This document shows positions 26,602-37,500 of a stretch of DNA of 64,000 nucleotides, piece after piece (position 1 is the stretch's first letter; the number at the start of each line of letters is the position of its first letter). Under the pieces are notes generated by a model. It did not search any database. It was given only the letters and a program-made list of their open reading frames with translations, and was not told the DNA's origin. The stretch lies in the NCBI RefSeq assembly GCF_014697195.1, contig NZ_JACJRJ010000002.1, positions 1 through 64,000 of the forward strand, in the 5' to 3' direction. Both the position numbers and the translations under genes were made by a program. This DNA comes from Cylindrospermum sp. FACHB-282 (GTDB lineage: Bacteria; Cyanobacteriota; Cyanobacteriia; Cyanobacteriales; Nostocaceae).

Positions 26602-27750
26602 TTAGGACAAACAGTCTTTCAAAGCATAAATCACCTGATCTTGCTGTTCCGCTGTCAATTCGGGGAACATAGGCAAAGATATCACCTCATGACAGGCTTG
26701 CTCAGACACTGGTAATTGCCCTGGTTGATAGCCGAGACTTTCATAAACTGGCTGCAAATGTAGAGGACGGGGGTAGTAAAGCATCGAACTCACGCCTTTT
26801 TCTTGCAATTGACTCCGCACCCAGTCCCGATATTGAGCGCTAGCACCATTTCGCCCCTCACCAGAAATGCGAATGGTGTATTGATTCCAAACTCCAACAC
26901 CGCCAAGTAATTCTTGGGGTGGGACAATACCGGGAATCTGACTGAGAAATTGGTAGTAATAAGTGGCGAGTTCCTGGCGTTTTTTATTCCATATATCGAG
27001 ATGACGCAGCTTTATTTGGAGGATAACTGCTTGTATGGCATCCAAGCGGCTATTTACTCCGATTTCTTCATGGATATAGCGGGTTTTACTGCCATGTTCT
27101 CTGAGTACCCGCAGTTTAGAGGCGATCGCCGAATCATTAGTTGTGATTGCACCACCATCGCCACAACCGCCAAGATTCTTGGTGGGGTAGAAACTAAAGC
27201 AACCAATATGTCCAATACTACCTACTTTTTGACCACCCCAACTTGCGCCTGTAGACTGAGCGCAATCTTCAATTACTGCTAAATTGTGAGATTGTGCGAT
27301 CGCCATCAGCCCTGTCATGTCCACAGGTAGCCCAAACAGGTGAACCGGGATAATTGCCTTAGTTTTGGGTGTAATCGCCGCTGCTATTTGCGTCACATCT
27401 AAATTAAAGGTAGTGGCGTCAATATCAACAAACACTGGCTTTGCACCCACAGCATTAATTACCTCAGTCGTGGCAAAAAAGGTGAAAGGTGTAGTAATTA
27501 CTTCATCACCTGCACCAATTTCTAAGGCGCGTAAAGCTAAGTAGAGGGCATCAGTACCAGAGTTACAAGCTACACATTCAGTTACACCATGATAGGCAGC
27601 AAACTGTTGCTCAAAGCCTTCAACCACTGGGCCGCCAATATAACGACCAGAAGCTAGAACCTCTAGGACAGCTGCATTCACTTCGGCGGCGATGGAGGTG
27701 TATTGTTGTTTAATATCAAAAGCTGGGATGGAATTTATGCTTTGGATCAT
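26602..27750 (-). CDS. DegT/DnrJ/EryC1/StrS-family PLP sugar aminotransferase
   Basis: 382 residues. The family marks are CNSGTDALYLALRAL near residue 60, FTFFATTEVINAVGAKPVFV, EDCAQSTGA (PLP-stacking Asp) and the Schiff-base Lys in FSFYPTKNLGGCGDGG (~residue 190). The enzyme transfers an amino group to a keto sugar-nucleotide, usually for lipopolysaccharide, capsule or S-layer glycan. The sugar substrate cannot be read from sequence. No other sugar-nucleotide genes flank it, so it is an isolated member. ATG at 27750 fits the family N terminus (IPAFDIKQQY). Confidence 0.92.
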   Translation of the reverse strand: MIQSINSIPAFDIKQQYTSIAAEVNAAVLEVLASGRYIGGPVVEGFEQQFAAYHGVTECVACNSGTDALYLALRALEIGAGDEVITTPFTFFATTEVINAVGAKPVFVDIDATTFNLDVTQIAAAITPKTKAIIPVHLFGLPVDMTGLMAIAQSHNLAVIEDCAQSTGASWGGQKVGSIGHIGCFSFYPTKNLGGCGDGGAITTNDSAIASKLRVLREHGSKTRYIHEEIGVNSRLDAIQAVILQIKLRHLDIWNKKRQELATYYYQFLSQIPGIVPPQELLGGVGVWNQYTIRISGEGRNGASAQYRDWVRSQLQEKGVSSMLYYPRPLHLQPVYESLGYQPGQLPVSEQACHEVISLPMFPELTAEQQDQVIYALKDCLS

Positions 27751-28149
27751 GAGTACTCATTTTATCGGGAGATACAAAGGAGGCATTTCAACAGTTGATG
27801 TTTGCTGAAAGAATTGTTAATTCAAAAGCCTGGCAAAGACTGTTGTATACAATACTGAAATAAGAAAGGTTTTTACTTAAGTTTTAGGGCGGACAGCGAT
27901 TGTACATTTAATTTACAGATATCCAGCATACTGGGTACTTGCCATCATAGGTTTATAGCATTTTGTGCCTCCTTCAGAGGATCTACCTTAACTTGTAGCC
28001 ATTTTAAATTTTAAATTTTGCAGAAAATTTCGGGGCTTCCTCGCCGCGACTCAATGGGTAATGTATATTTACCAAGATCAGACGGGTGGAATCAAAGTTC
28101 CAAATGTCTGGGCTGTGTTCAGGAAAAAATGTCGGGAGATACAGAACCC
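27751..28149. other. Divergent promoter region
   Basis: About 400 bp between the aminotransferase and the FetB-like permease, which point away from each other. It contains ATTTTAAATTTTAAATTTTG near 28000. A reading frame from 28018 joins the permease frame but has no family similarity before 28129. Confidence 0.4.
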
Positions 28150-28926
28150 ATGGAGAATTTGATCAAGCTGGATTTAGTTGATTTGGCTATGGCTGTGGGA
28201 TTAATGGCTCTAGCCATTGGCTTATCTGCTTGGGAAAAATTAGGACTAGAGTTAAATTTAGTCCTTGCTACCGGCAGAACTATCCTCCAGCTACTCGTGT
28301 TGGGATACGTTTTCGACTTCATCTTTGCTATTGACAATATTTGGGCAGTTTTGGCGATTTTAACAGTAATGCTGACAATTACGGCGATTGTTGCCCGAAA
28401 CCGTATCAGCCAAAAAATTCCCTATTTATCGCCTTTGGTGTGGGGAGCAATTTTCGTCAGTACCGCTTTGACGCTACTTTACGTCAACTTCTTGATTATT
28501 CAACCAGAAAGATGGTTTGAACCGCAGTATCTGATTCCCTTAGCTGGGATTATATTTGGTAATGCGATGAATGCAGCAGCCATCGCCGGAGAACGCCTTG
28601 TCAATACTATTAAACAGCAGCCTACGGAAATAGAAACTCACTTGAGTCTAGGCGCAACTCCTAAGCAAGCAATTAGCCAATACCGCAAAGACGCCATCAG
28701 AGCCGCATTGATTCCCACTCTCAATCAAATGATGCTTATTGGTATGGTTGCACTACCAGGAATCACCACCGGACAATTATTGGCTGGGATAAAACCACTC
28801 GATGCTGTATCCTACGAAATTTTGATTATGTTTATGGTAGTCGTGGCTAACTTGCTGACAACCGTTTTAGTCACCAAGGGTTTATGTCGTCAGTTTTTTA
28901 ATTCAGCCGCGCAGTTAATTAGTTAA
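28150..28926 (+). CDS. fetB: FetB-family (UPF0014) ABC transporter permease
   Basis: 258 residues from ATG 28150, which gives the usual length; GGGAG lies 11 nt upstream. An in-frame ATG at 28129 and longer extensions are possible but add no conserved sequence. It has seven predicted membrane segments, with the family core IPLAGIIFGNAMNAAAIA and the cytoplasmic ERLVNTI...IETHLSLGATPKQA coupling region, then LPGITTGQLLAG. In E. coli FetAB is linked to iron export and oxidative-stress tolerance. No fetA ATPase gene is adjacent, so the partner must lie elsewhere. Confidence 0.85.
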   Translation: MENLIKLDLVDLAMAVGLMALAIGLSAWEKLGLELNLVLATGRTILQLLVLGYVFDFIFAIDNIWAVLAILTVMLTITAIVARNRISQKIPYLSPLVWGAIFVSTALTLLYVNFLIIQPERWFEPQYLIPLAGIIFGNAMNAAAIAGERLVNTIKQQPTEIETHLSLGATPKQAISQYRKDAIRAALIPTLNQMMLIGMVALPGITTGQLLAGIKPLDAVSYEILIMFMVVVANLLTTVLVTKGLCRQFFNSAAQLIS

Positions 28927-29057
28927 GACTGCTATCATGTCCGGCTAATTAGTTATAATTCCTACATCTGTGCAAAAACAGGGTTTCCCCCTGCAAGAAA
29001 GCGGTCTTAATGATAAGTCTTTAACCGGATACGATATTAGAAATCTCCTTGTCTGCC

Positions 29058-29669
29058 CTACCCCTTTGGCCAGCGCCAGTTATAGCGATTCCATTCATAG
29101 ATTCCTTGAATTTCATATTCATTACCGCTATAAAAGCGAATCTGGCAATTGGTAACAGAATCATCGCCATTACTAATATGTTCAATCTGAATCACCATGC
29201 AGGGAACCCATTCACGCTGACAGGGGCCATTATCTTGTACCCATTCCCATAGTGCATTGCAAACTTCAATGCGATCGCCTATCCTCAGCTTTAGTGCATC
29301 CTCAAAATAAGCATACTTATCAAAATGGTATGACTCAACACGATTTAGCCACTGCAAACCATAGCTTTGGCGAATAAATTGCACTTTTCCGGAATCTTGT
29401 TGCAGAAGCCAGTCATTGAGTAATTGTACTTTCCATGTCCGATTTTCTTCTTCCTCTGCCTTGACAAACTGTAAAAATGCTTCCAATTCCTCTGAGGTAA
29501 GTTCGTCTAAAGGATTAGCAATATCTGACACCCTAGAGTTATGGTTTCCCTGAATTTGCTCGACCACTTGCAGTAATATCTGTTTCTGCGTATCAGTGAG
29601 AGGACAGCTGGCTGCATCACAACAATTAAAGGCTGCTTGCAAGGCTGCTTCAATCTCATCGGTCGTCAT
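29058..29669 (-). CDS. Conserved hypothetical protein (203 residues)
   Basis: I do not recognise the family. The protein is acidic and soluble, with an N-terminal helical half (AALQAAFNCCDAASCPLTDT, ELTSEELEAFLQFVKAEEEE) and a C-terminal beta-rich half (LKLRIGDRIEVCNALWEWVQ ... IQGIYEWNRYNWRW) that looks like a small barrel. No signal peptide or membrane helix. Composition and codon use look like neighbouring genes, and the frame is long relative to chance, so it is very likely real. It is isolated, convergent with the FetB-like gene and divergent from the next. Confidence 0.7.
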   Translation of the reverse strand: MTTDEIEAALQAAFNCCDAASCPLTDTQKQILLQVVEQIQGNHNSRVSDIANPLDELTSEELEAFLQFVKAEEEENRTWKVQLLNDWLLQQDSGKVQFIRQSYGLQWLNRVESYHFDKYAYFEDALKLRIGDRIEVCNALWEWVQDNGPCQREWVPCMVIQIEHISNGDDSVTNCQIRFYSGNEYEIQGIYEWNRYNWRWPKG

Positions 29670-29862
29670 AAGCTAAAAGCAATTGAGGGTCTATTTCCCT
29701 AATTATTACCTAACTCTGTGAGTACAAACTCCCCATAATTCTGCTATTTTATGCCAAGTAGGTAAATTCTTGGTTGATTCAGTCTACTTTCTTAGCAGCT
29801 AAAGTTTAGATATGGAAAAGAAAAACCGTTTAGCATTTTTGTAGAATTACCTGGCTGTATTC

Positions 29863-30321
29863 ATGAATAACTTCTCAAAACTCAAGACTCAGTACTTAGG
29901 ACTAATCAAGGTCGTCTTTACTTCCTGTCTCATCAGTGTTCTAGCCTGGGGGTTTACACCAAGCGCTGTAGCGTTGACACAGATTAAACTCTTTGACGTT
30001 TCCTATAAGGATTGTCCCCCAGAACTGGCAAAAGGAACTGTGATTAGTAGCGGTTCTGCATCTGCCAGTTGCTTTATTGTCATTGGTAAAGCGGAAAATG
30101 GCACCTACAAAACAGTTTACGATGCAGATATTTTTGGGCGCATCTATGATGCTAATAACGACTCAGTAATGCAAAACCGCACCCGTCTAGGTTCTATTGC
30201 TGAGGTACCACCAGGCATCAGTGATTTTGAATTCAGAATTACAGTACCCGCAAATCAGCCTACTCCATTACAGCTGAAGCAGTTTAAAGCTGCTGGATTT
30301 AGCGGTCAAGTCCGGCGTTAA
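29863..30321 (+). CDS. Secreted hypothetical protein
   Basis: 152 residues. The signal peptide is clear: basic start, hydrophobic VVFTSCLISVLAWGF, cleavage after SAVA near residue 37. The mature part holds two cysteines (KDCPPEL, SASCFIV) that could form a disulfide and an alternating beta pattern suggestive of an immunoglobulin-like or beta-sandwich fold. Probably periplasmic or lumenal. Family not recognised; function unknown. Confidence 0.7.
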   Translation: MNNFSKLKTQYLGLIKVVFTSCLISVLAWGFTPSAVALTQIKLFDVSYKDCPPELAKGTVISSGSASASCFIVIGKAENGTYKTVYDADIFGRIYDANNDSVMQNRTRLGSIAEVPPGISDFEFRITVPANQPTPLQLKQFKAAGFSGQVRR

Positions 30322-30407
30322 TCTAGAGGTTGAATTAATCTGGGCTAATCAGCCCAGATATCAAATTTTTTCATTGCACGTGGCTGGAGCAAACAAGAAA
30401 TTCTATT

Positions 30408-30671
30408 TTACGCAAAGGCTTGTAAACCACCTATCATACTACCTAATATTTGAAGTAGTATAATTGCTAACATAGGAGAAAAATCCATACCACCCAATGG
30501 GGGAATGATTGAGCGGAACAGATTTAGATAAGGATCAGTAATCTGGCTCAAAGCAGAAAATGGTTGGTTATACCAGTCGATATTGGGGAACCAGGTCAAC
30601 AAAACCCTAATAAGCAATAAAGTAGTATAAATCTGTATGAACGTAGCCAGAGTGTTAATCAGTAAATACAT
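30408..30671 (-). CDS. ycf19: YggT / Ycf19 family membrane protein
   Basis: 87 residues, two membrane helices, with the family signature LLIRVLLTWFPNIDW, then ITDPYLNLFRSIIPPLGG and DFSPMLAIILLQ. YggT-family proteins are linked to division or osmotic functions in bacteria and to nucleoid or thylakoid organisation in plastids; the exact role here is inferred. The length is normal. Confidence 0.92.
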   Translation of the reverse strand: MYLLINTLATFIQIYTTLLLIRVLLTWFPNIDWYNQPFSALSQITDPYLNLFRSIIPPLGGMDFSPMLAIILLQILGSMIGGLQAFA

Positions 30672-30799
30672 GGTTGTGTTGGTTTCCTGCTAAGTGTTAA
30701 ACGCGGTCTATAATTGATTTTAACTTATTCGCTGTAAGTCCCTCAAAGAGAGCGGTACACCCTTGGGGCAGATAAGGGGGACAAAAACGAAACGTCTAA

Positions 30800-30843
30800 G
30801 CCCTCCTCACTAATTTGGCGTCGGCAAAATTAGGTGGGAGGGC
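30800..30843. terminator. Long imperfect hairpin between two leftward genes
   Basis: GCCCTCC (30800-30806) pairs with GGAGGGC (30837-30843), and inner CTAATTT and AAATTAG arms extend the stem. It sits between the Gly-rich membrane gene and ycf19, both leftward. It may terminate the first or be an inserted repeat. Confidence 0.5.
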
Positions 30844-30922
30844 GATTGACCCTTTTCTTCGCTTAAGGGCATGGTGTTTGAAAAATCTTTAATTGCCACT
30901 TTGGTGAAGCTACAGATGCACC

Positions 30923-31276
30923 TCAGGAGTCTTGTCTGAGGGATTGCTCATTCATCGGCTGAGATACACTACCATTGACATTCCCTAATTGCTTTCGCAC
31001 GTCATCAATTGTCGCATTCAACTGGGCAATTTTATCTTCTAGCGATCGCCTCGCAGTTTCCATTTCCAGGTTTTCACTGGCAGAGGCTTTCATCTGACGC
31101 CTTCTCACTGGTACTTTGTTGATTTCATCCTGGTTCTGAGTCAGTTCTGTCTCCCCTTCTGCTGCCAATTGAGCATCACGCCGAGAAACGATCGCTGCCC
31201 CCAGAATACCACCAACTAGACCACCGACAAAGGCCCCTGCAAAAAAACCACTGGCAAACCCATCTCGCTGACTCAT
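30923..31276 (-). CDS. Small membrane-anchored coiled-coil protein (YtxH-like layout)
   Basis: 117 residues. A glycine-rich single helix at the N terminus (FFAGAFVGGLVGGILGAAIV, about 11-30) is followed by a charged region and a C-terminal coiled coil (ARRSLEDKIAQLNATIDDVR). The Gly-rich anchor followed by coiled coil resembles YtxH-type proteins, but I see no diagnostic motif. Probably an inner-membrane protein facing the cytosol. Function unknown. It lies ~75 bp downstream of upp, in the same direction, so it may share its transcript. Confidence 0.72.
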   Translation of the reverse strand: MSQRDGFASGFFAGAFVGGLVGGILGAAIVSRRDAQLAAEGETELTQNQDEINKVPVRRRQMKASASENLEMETARRSLEDKIAQLNATIDDVRKQLGNVNGSVSQPMNEQSLRQDS

Positions 31277-31350
31277 ATCTTTACCGCCTTGAAGAAACCT
31301 GGGATTTTTAAAGTCATTAAGCTATTTTCCTGCCCTAGGTGCATACTAGC

Positions 31351-32007
31351 TCAAGTCCCAAAGATGCGATCGCCAGCATCACCCAACCCTGGCACAATAT
31401 AACCATTGCTGTTAAGCGTTGCGTCAATAGTAGCGGTGTAAACGATTAAACCAGGATAAGCAGCATTCAGTTTTTGCAAAGCTGGTGGAGCCGCCACCAC
31501 GCATACAATGCGCGTCAAAGCTGGATCAACACCCCGCTTTACTAATTCTGCCATTGCCGCCATGATTGATCCTCCCGTCGCCAACATCGGATCGGTAATT
31601 AACACCCGCGTTTGGGGGTCGAATTTTTCTGGCAATTTATTCAGGTAACACACAGGTTCTAGTGTTTCCTCATTTCGCACTAAGCCAAGATGGTAAATTG
31701 AGGCCAAAGGCAGCAACGTCTGTGCTCCTTCTAGTAATCCTAGCCCAGCCCGCAGAATCGGCACAACCGCTACAGGTATCTCTGGATTAATCAAAGTTGC
31801 AGGACAGATATCCAACGGACTCTGCACCTTTGTTTCTAGCGTTGGTAACCAGTCTCGCGCCGCTTCATAGGTTAGCCATCGTCCTAACTCAGTTATGGCA
31901 CTACGAAATAATACTGAAGGCGTAGCAACATCACGAGCGACTGCCAACCAGTGCTTGATTAGGGGATGGGGTGGAACATAAACAAGCAGTTGTTGCGTCA
32001 TAGCCAA
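31351..32007 (-). CDS. upp: Uracil phosphoribosyltransferase
   Basis: 218 residues. It salvages uracil with PRPP to UMP. The PRPP loop is VLITDPMLATGGSIMAA (about residues 133-149) and the uracil-binding end is YIVPGLGDAGDRIFGT. An N-terminal VPPHPLIKHWLAVARD is typical. The start may be the ATG at 32007 or the Met two codons later. The gene looks intact and ordinary. Confidence 0.95.
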   Translation of the reverse strand: MAMTQQLLVYVPPHPLIKHWLAVARDVATPSVLFRSAITELGRWLTYEAARDWLPTLETKVQSPLDICPATLINPEIPVAVVPILRAGLGLLEGAQTLLPLASIYHLGLVRNEETLEPVCYLNKLPEKFDPQTRVLITDPMLATGGSIMAAMAELVKRGVDPALTRIVCVVAAPPALQKLNAAYPGLIVYTATIDATLNSNGYIVPGLGDAGDRIFGT

Positions 32008-32506
32008 ATATATGGGCCACTTTTTATTCTATAAGAACTGAAACATCATCATACTCTTTCCAGTGTGCGGCTGATAGCTAAAATCAGCACACATAATTTA
32101 TTGATAAAAATTTTCATTAATAGTTGACATTAATTCTCAACCAAGCTATAGTTTTATATAGTGTTCTCCTCTCTTTAAGAATCGGCAGACGGGATAAGCG
32201 GGCGGTAGCAGGCTTGTCCCTCTTTTTGTGTGCGGAAACAGAAAGCAATTCACAATTGCCCAACTTACCCATTTCAATATAATTGAGATACTCTGAACTC
32301 AATTAATCCGAGTATGACAAAAAAAGATTTACCTCAGTTCCAAATAAACCAATCAAACCCATCACAGGGCATTTGAGCAACTATTTTGAATGTAAGTATA
32401 AAAATTAAATTAAAAGAAAGTTCGTAGTAAGGACTTTAGTCCTTAAAATATTTGAATCGAGCGATTTATCCCTCACTACTAACCAAACTCTCCTCTTGAA
32501 TTGCTT
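32008..32506. other. Divergent region between upp and crtH
   Basis: About 500 bp. It contains a palindromic arm GTTCGTAGTAAGGACTTTAG at 32419-32438, ~70 bp before crtH. A second, fuller copy lies just after crtH at 34014, so the gene is bracketed by the same repeat family. No gene supported. Confidence 0.5.
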
Positions 32507-34009
32507 ATGCCCCCTCGTACGTTATTTGATGTGATTATAATTGGGTCTGGTATTGGTGGCTTAGTCACAGCAACCCAACTAGCAGCAAAAGGAGCTAAAG
32601 TGCTGGTACTGGAACGTTATCTGATTCCAGGTGGTAGCGCTGGTTATTTTGAACATCAAGAATATCGATTTGACGTTGGTGCATCGATGATCTTTGGCTT
32701 GGGAGATCAGGGTACGACCAACCTACTCACCCGCGCCTTAAAAGCTGTGAATGTCAGCCTAGAGTCAATTATCGATCCAGTACAAATTCACTATCATCTG
32801 CCGAATGGATTAGATTTAAAGGTTGACCGAGTTTATGAAAACTTTTTGCAAAATCTTATTGCTTATTTCCCTCATGAAGAAAAAGGCATTCGTCGCTTTT
32901 ATGACGAATGTCAGCAAGTTTTCAATTGCCTCAATCGCATAGATTTACTGTCCCTGGAAGAACCCAGGTATGTGATGCGGGTCTTTTTTCAACATCCTTT
33001 AGCTTGCCTTGGTTTAGCCAAGTATCTGCCGCAAAATGTTGGTGATGTAGCGCGACGCTACATTAAAGACCCCCAGTTATTGAAATTTATCGATATCGAA
33101 TGTTATTGCTGGTCAGTAGTCCCCGCTAACATGACACCAATGATTAATGCTGGCATGGTCTTTTCTGACAGGCATTATGGCGGCGTCCGCTACCCTAAAG
33201 GCGGTGTGGGACAAATTGCCCAGAAATTAGCTGATGGTTTAGAAAAGGCTGGGGGTGAAATTAGCTACCAAGCAAGGGTGACAAAAATCATTACCGAAAA
33301 AGGTCAAGCCGTAGGCGTGCAACTGGCTAACGGTAAAGTTTATCAGGGTAAACGCATAGTTTCTAACGCAACCCGCTGGGATACCTTTGAAAAATTACTA
33401 CCAGCAGATGAAATGCCAGTTAATGAAAAAAAGTGGCAACAACGTTATCAAAAATCCCCTAGTTTTCTGAGTCTACATATCGGAGTGAAGGCGTCAGTTT
33501 TACCAACGGGGACAGAATGTCATCATATTTTGCTCGAAGATTGGCAAAAAATGGCAGCACCAGAAGGCACTATTTTTGTTTCCATCCCTACATTACTTGA
33601 CCCAGATTTAGCACCAGCCGGACATCACATCATTCATGCTTTTACACCCCACTGGATTGATGATTGGCAAAAACTTTCACCGAGTGAGTACGAAGCGAAG
33701 AAAGAACAAGCAGCAGGGCGAATTATTGAGCGATTAGAGCAAATTTTCCCCGGTTTAGATGCGGGTTTGGATTATCTGGAAGTAGGGACACCGCGCACCC
33801 ATCGCCGCTTTTTGGGTCGTGCAGATGGCACCTACGGGCCAATTCCCCGGCGCAAGTTGCGGGGGTTGTTGGGGATGCCATTTAATCGCACAGCGCTTCC
33901 TGGCCTTTATTGTGTGGGGGATAGTACCTTTCCCGGTCAGGGTTTGAATGCGGTGGCTTTTTCTGGCTTCGCTTGCGCCCATCGCATTGCTACGGATTTG
34001 GGGCTTTAA
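32507..34009 (+). CDS. crtH: Carotenoid (prolycopene) isomerase CrtISO
   Basis: 500 residues from ATG 32507 (a TTG two codons earlier is less likely). It has an N-terminal FAD/NAD Rossmann motif [18 protein letters not shown], followed by [14 protein letters not shown], and a C-terminal FAD end [20 protein letters not shown]. These match CrtH of cyanobacteria, which isomerises tetra-cis-lycopene to all-trans-lycopene in the dark step of carotenoid synthesis. No other carotenoid gene is nearby; the gene is monocistronic. Distinguishing CrtH from other phytoene-desaturase-like paralogs rests on overall similarity. Confidence 0.88.
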   Translation: MPPRTLFDVIIIGSGIGGLVTATQLAAKGAKVLVLERYLIPGGSAGYFEHQEYRFDVGASMIFGLGDQGTTNLLTRALKAVNVSLESIIDPVQIHYHLPNGLDLKVDRVYENFLQNLIAYFPHEEKGIRRFYDECQQVFNCLNRIDLLSLEEPRYVMRVFFQHPLACLGLAKYLPQNVGDVARRYIKDPQLLKFIDIECYCWSVVPANMTPMINAGMVFSDRHYGGVRYPKGGVGQIAQKLADGLEKAGGEISYQARVTKIITEKGQAVGVQLANGKVYQGKRIVSNATRWDTFEKLLPADEMPVNEKKWQQRYQKSPSFLSLHIGVKASVLPTGTECHHILLEDWQKMAAPEGTIFVSIPTLLDPDLAPAGHHIIHAFTPHWIDDWQKLSPSEYEAKKEQAAGRIIERLEQIFPGLDAGLDYLEVGTPRTHRRFLGRADGTYGPIPRRKLRGLLGMPFNRTALPGLYCVGDSTFPGQGLNAVAFSGFACAHRIATDLGL

Positions 34010-34013
34010 TTAA

Positions 34014-34073
34014 GTTCGTAGTAAGGACTTTAGTCCTGCTTTTTCTAAGCACTAAAGTGCTTACTACAAACCT
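34014..34073 (+). repeat. Palindromic dispersed repeat after crtH
   Basis: The left arm GTTCGTAGTAAGGACTTTAG and the right arm CTAAAGTGCTTACTACAAAC face each other, forming a ~60-bp hairpin. Related arms occur at 13978, 24003 and 32419. It begins 5 bp after the crtH stop, so it may serve as its terminator. Confidence 0.75.
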
Positions 34074-34150
34074 CAAAACTAACTTGACAAAGTAGTAGCG
34101 ATAATACTTAAATTTGGGTAATAATTGTAATTATTATTTTTTGAAAAAGT

Positions 34151-34504
34151 ATGACTACTGACGCTATTACCCTGAGTTCAGAAGAAATTGCCGACCTACG
34201 GCTAAAATTTGCTGATCATCAACAAGCACTTGCTAGTTTGGATGTAATTGAAGAATGTGAGGGGCATTTAGAGGACGCTGTTACCTTGATAAAAATGAGA
34301 AAAACAGGAATAGAACCGGATAGGTCTGTTAATTTATTAGACTTAGTTAATAAATATCGCTCTGTAATTTGTAAAGATGAAGCTCAGGATATTCTCGATT
34401 TATTCGGTCTTCTTTCTCCTTTAGTTGATCCCTCTTTAGGTTTACCACTAGGTCTTTTTGTATTTAAAATTGGAGTAAAACAATTTTGTAAGCAAAACAC
34501 TTAA
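34151..34504 (+). CDS. Small helical protein of unknown function beside a TPR-CHAT gene
   Basis: 117 residues with a predicted all-helical N-terminal part (SEEIADLRLKFADHQQALAS, then EECEGHLEDAVTLIKM) and a hydrophobic C-terminal stretch (LVDPSLGLPLGLFVFKIGVK). No motif I can name. It ends 4 bp before the stop of the convergent TPR-CHAT gene. Small helical adaptor domains often accompany CHAT proteases in cyanobacterial conflict systems, so it may be an effector-associated partner; this is inference from position only, and the genes do not share a promoter. Confidence 0.65.
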   Translation: MTTDAITLSSEEIADLRLKFADHQQALASLDVIEECEGHLEDAVTLIKMRKTGIEPDRSVNLLDLVNKYRSVICKDEAQDILDLFGLLSPLVDPSLGLPLGLFVFKIGVKQFCKQNT

Positions 34505-34508
34505 GTAA

Positions 34509-37500
34509 TTAAATACCAATAGCTGTAAAACCAGCCCAGTAATAGGGGTGAGAGAATGGTTTCTCACCTCGGTTTTTAATTTGCTTAATTTGTTCTTTTA
34601 TAATTAATTTTTGTCCAGGTCTTAATTTTGCTAACACTTTATCTAATTGCGGTGTTAAATCCTCTAAAATTTGCTCAAATTGAGCTAAAGATAAATTTCT
34701 TAATCTATTTTGTGCTTCTTTCAAAGCAATAGATACAGTCATATCTTGCTTCATATTTTGATTAAATTGAATCATCAATAAAGCTGTAGATAAATCATTA
34801 ACTGTCCAAAGACTACTAACTACGCTTGAACTTCCTGCATGGAGGAAACCACTAGGTAAGCCAATATATTCATCGCTGGTATTGTTGAAATCAATCAAAC
34901 CTGTTTCACAAGCAGAAAGGACAACGAGACGACATTGATTAAGGTTAAAATCCTTGTTGAATAAATCACCCAAGGTTAAGCATTTGTTGAGGTCAACTTG
35001 TTTATTAAGAATAGAACCATTTAAATATAGACAAGAATCTTCAGGGGTGTTCAGGTTAAAGGAACCGTGACAAGAGAAGTGAAGATAATTTACCTCTGCT
35101 AGATTTGCTAGATTTATATCTAAAGCGTTTCTAGTAGCATCGTTTTGACGCAACACTGTTGTTTTATCAGCAGGAAAATAATGCTGAATACTTTCTACTT
35201 CTAAATCAGCATAAATGAGATCATCTGTGGGGTTTTGGATAGCAAATAGAGATTGAAAATCATTGCGTTGACGAAGTTGAACCTGTTGTAATAGTTGACA
35301 ACTGGGAGCATAGCCGACACCTTTGGGGAATAAGTCAAGTAAGTATGATTCCTTAACGGGTAAAGCATGGAGAGGTAACAGGTGTAAGAAGCGATGGGGA
35401 ATGAGAATTAATCTGTCACAGTGTTTAGGTATTATGGTTAATATTTCCTCAATTTGTAGGATTTCTGCTAACTTCTTCAGACGTTCTTCTAACTGATTTT
35501 GCCATTGGTCTTTTTGTCTGTAGTAGTCATCTAGATATTGATTTATCCAAGCATAAAAATATTTTCTATCTTCTGATTGAGATTGCCAAACTGTGATTTT
35601 TTGCCCTTGAGGTTTAATTACAATAGCTATAATTTTCTCAAACGTAATATACCATTCTACAATTACTGTGTTTACATCCAAGGTTGATTGGAATCGGTCA
35701 AACTTGAAACTGTAACCAACTGGTAGATATTGATTTTGTAATTCATTGCGTTGCTGTCGCAATTCTTGAAGATGCTGGGCTAAAACAGTTGGGTTTTCAG
35801 CTTTGCCATTTTGAATCTGATATTGACCACTAGCTATTTCGTCTCGCAGTTGTTCTAGTTTAGTAACTACGTCTGGAGGAAAGGTTGTTTTGAGGTCACG
35901 GTTGAGGATAAGTTCAACTAAATTCCGGGTTTTGCTGCGTTCAACATATTCTATAGCTTCCGTTTCTTTGCCTAATGCTAGACAAACTTCCACCATTCGT
36001 CTATAAAGTTGATTCCATTTTTCTGCTTGTTTGCGTTTGCTTTCTTCCCCAGAAACAATCTCATAGCGTAAAGTTTCGACTGTCTCAATGGCAGAGGCAA
36101 AGGTAGAGTAAGCTGAATTAAACTGTTTTGCATCTAGGTAGACAATGCCAAGATTGAATAATGTTTCAGCATGGTTTTGGGGAAAGGTAGTGCGGGTACG
36201 AACTTCTAGTGCGGCTCTATAATAAGCAATAGCTTGTTCGATATTCTCAGATGGATCACCCTTAATTCTATTACTGTAAGCATTCCCCAGATTATTTTGC
36301 GTATCTGCCCATTCTTGGGGAAAGTCAGTGCGGGTACGAACTTCTAGAGCTAAATAGTAAACAGCAATGGCTTGTTCAATATTCTCAGGTTTATCTCCCC
36401 TGATTCTGTCTCTGTAAGCATTCCCCAGATTATTTTGCGTACCTGCCCAATCGTTGGGAAAGGTAGTGCGGATACGAACTTTCAGAGCTAGAGAGTAAGC
36501 AGTAATAGCTTGTTCGATATTTTTAGATGGATCACCCTTAATTCTATTACTGTAAGCAGCACCCAGATTATTTTGCGTATCTGCCCATTCTTGACCCGGA
36601 TTTGCGGTGTGGTTACGGACTTGTAGTGCGGCCATATAATGAGCGATAGCTTGTTCGATATTCTCAGATGTATTACCCTTAATTTTTTTACTGTAAGCAA
36701 CACCCAGACTATTTTGTGTTTCCGCCCAATCTTGGGAAAAGTCAATGCGGGTGCGGAATTCTAGTGCAGCTATGTAATGAGCAATAGCTTGTTCGATATT
36801 CTCCGCTGTATCGCCCTTGATTCTTTTACTGTAAGCATTCCCCAAATTATGTTGCGTCCTTGCCCAATCTTGGGAAAAGTCAATGCGGGTGCGGACTTCT
36901 AGTGCAGCTATATAATAAGCAATAGCTTGTTCGATATTCTCAGCTGTATTACCCTTGATTCTTTCGCTGTAAGCCTTACCCAGATCATTTTGTATCCTCG
37001 CCCAAGCTTGGCGAAAGACAGTGCGGGTAACTATAGTTAAGGCTATTTCATAACCAGTTATGGCAATTTCCATGTTCCTGGATGTATTACCCAAGGGAAA
37101 CTGCTGAATCAGATTACTAGAATTAACAATCAGTCCAGCGATAGATGCTGCTGTGTCTGGTTCCGCTTCTGCGAATTTATTTGTTGCCCAACGGTGCAAT
37201 AATTTCGCAAAAGTATCATTTAATTTATCGGTATTGGCTGCCAGCAAAGGGTAAACTACTTGCGCGTCACCTTTGCTGTCTGCTGTTGCTTGCAGCACCT
37301 CTAGTAAAAATTGCCCATAAGCCTCTAAATCTAGTATTGACATATTTAAATTCAGCGCCCCACGGAGTTGAGTTGCCAAATTCCTCAACCAACCAGCGTT
37401 ATTTTCATTTCCCTGCTGTGCGAAATACTCCGCTACTGCTTCCACTGTTTGCAAAAAGTCGGCATCGAGTAAGTCTTGATGCGCTTGTAAAATCCCCGGT

